From: Clostridiaceae bacterium
GTDB taxonomy: Bacteria > Bacillota > Clostridia > Oscillospirales > Acutalibacteraceae
Direction: 5' to 3'
Length of the DNA: 21,721 nt
Assembly (NCBI GenBank): GCA_016295355.1
Contig: JAEDLK010000025.1
Coordinates: 1 to 21,721 of the forward strand
The position numbers were made by a program, and so were the translations under genes. Shown here piece by piece: positions 21,717 through 21,721 of this stretch. The notes beneath the pieces are model-generated. The model did no database searches and was not told where the DNA came from. It worked only from the letters and a program-made list of their open reading frames with translations. Position 1 is the stretch's first letter, and every line of letters begins with the position of its first letter.

Positions 21717-21721
21717 GTCTA

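Overview
The window looks like chromosomal DNA from a Gram-positive anaerobe of the class Clostridia, probably a gut-type Oscillospirales or Ruminococcaceae relative. The reasons are strong AGGAGG-type ribosome sites, near-consensus sigma-A promoters with 17-bp spacers, a lipoprotein signal, a cohesin/dockerin pair, a PhoU-tailed Na/Pi transporter and an AraC/GH109/NahK-type sugar module. Composition is moderate GC except for one AT-rich gene near 12.5-13.0 kb. No rRNA genes, CRISPR array, phage genes or transposase were seen.

Layout. 1-3.5 kb: the possible tail of an upstream gene, then a divergent sugar module with an AraC-type regulator (-), a cytoplasmic GH109-like NAD-dependent alpha-N-acetylgalactosaminidase (+) and a NahK-type N-acetylhexosamine 1-kinase (+). 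3.5-4.4 kb: a YgjP-type metalloprotease, then a perfect promoter, a structured leader and a 72-aa HMA metal-binding protein. 4.5-8.2 kb: a secreted two-gene operon with an SH3b/glucosaminidase protein ending in a dockerin and a membrane-anchored protein carrying a cohesin. This could be a two-part system tethering a peptidoglycan hydrolase to the membrane. 8.2-8.6 kb: hairpin-rich non-coding DNA. 8.6-10 kb: a PHP hydrolase (-) divergent from a chagasin/I42-like lipoprotein gene interrupted by an in-frame amber codon (+). 10.3-12.1 kb: an EamA-type transporter and a NodB-type deacetylase (-). 12.5-13.2 kb: an AT-rich orphan membrane protein, a long palindromic repeat and tRNA-Cys (-). 13.5-15.2 kb: a decayed SGNH hydrolase gene, an MgtC/SapB-family protein and a small cupin (+). 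15.3-21.65 kb: a minus-strand series comprising an MFS transporter, a PhoB-like response regulator, a PhoR-like histidine kinase, a HAD-IIA phosphatase and a Na/Pi cotransporter.

How the genes may work together. The last four genes look like a phosphate-response cluster. An almost identical 22-bp element (19 of 22 positions, containing two TTTACA-like repeats 11 bp apart) lies upstream of both the response regulator and the Na/Pi transporter. It matches a Bacillus-type Pho box and predicts that the two-component system controls itself and the transporter. In the sugar module, the GH109-like enzyme would free GalNAc inside the cell and the kinase would make GalNAc-1-phosphate, under AraC control. 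All functions are inferred from sequence recognition alone; no searches were run.
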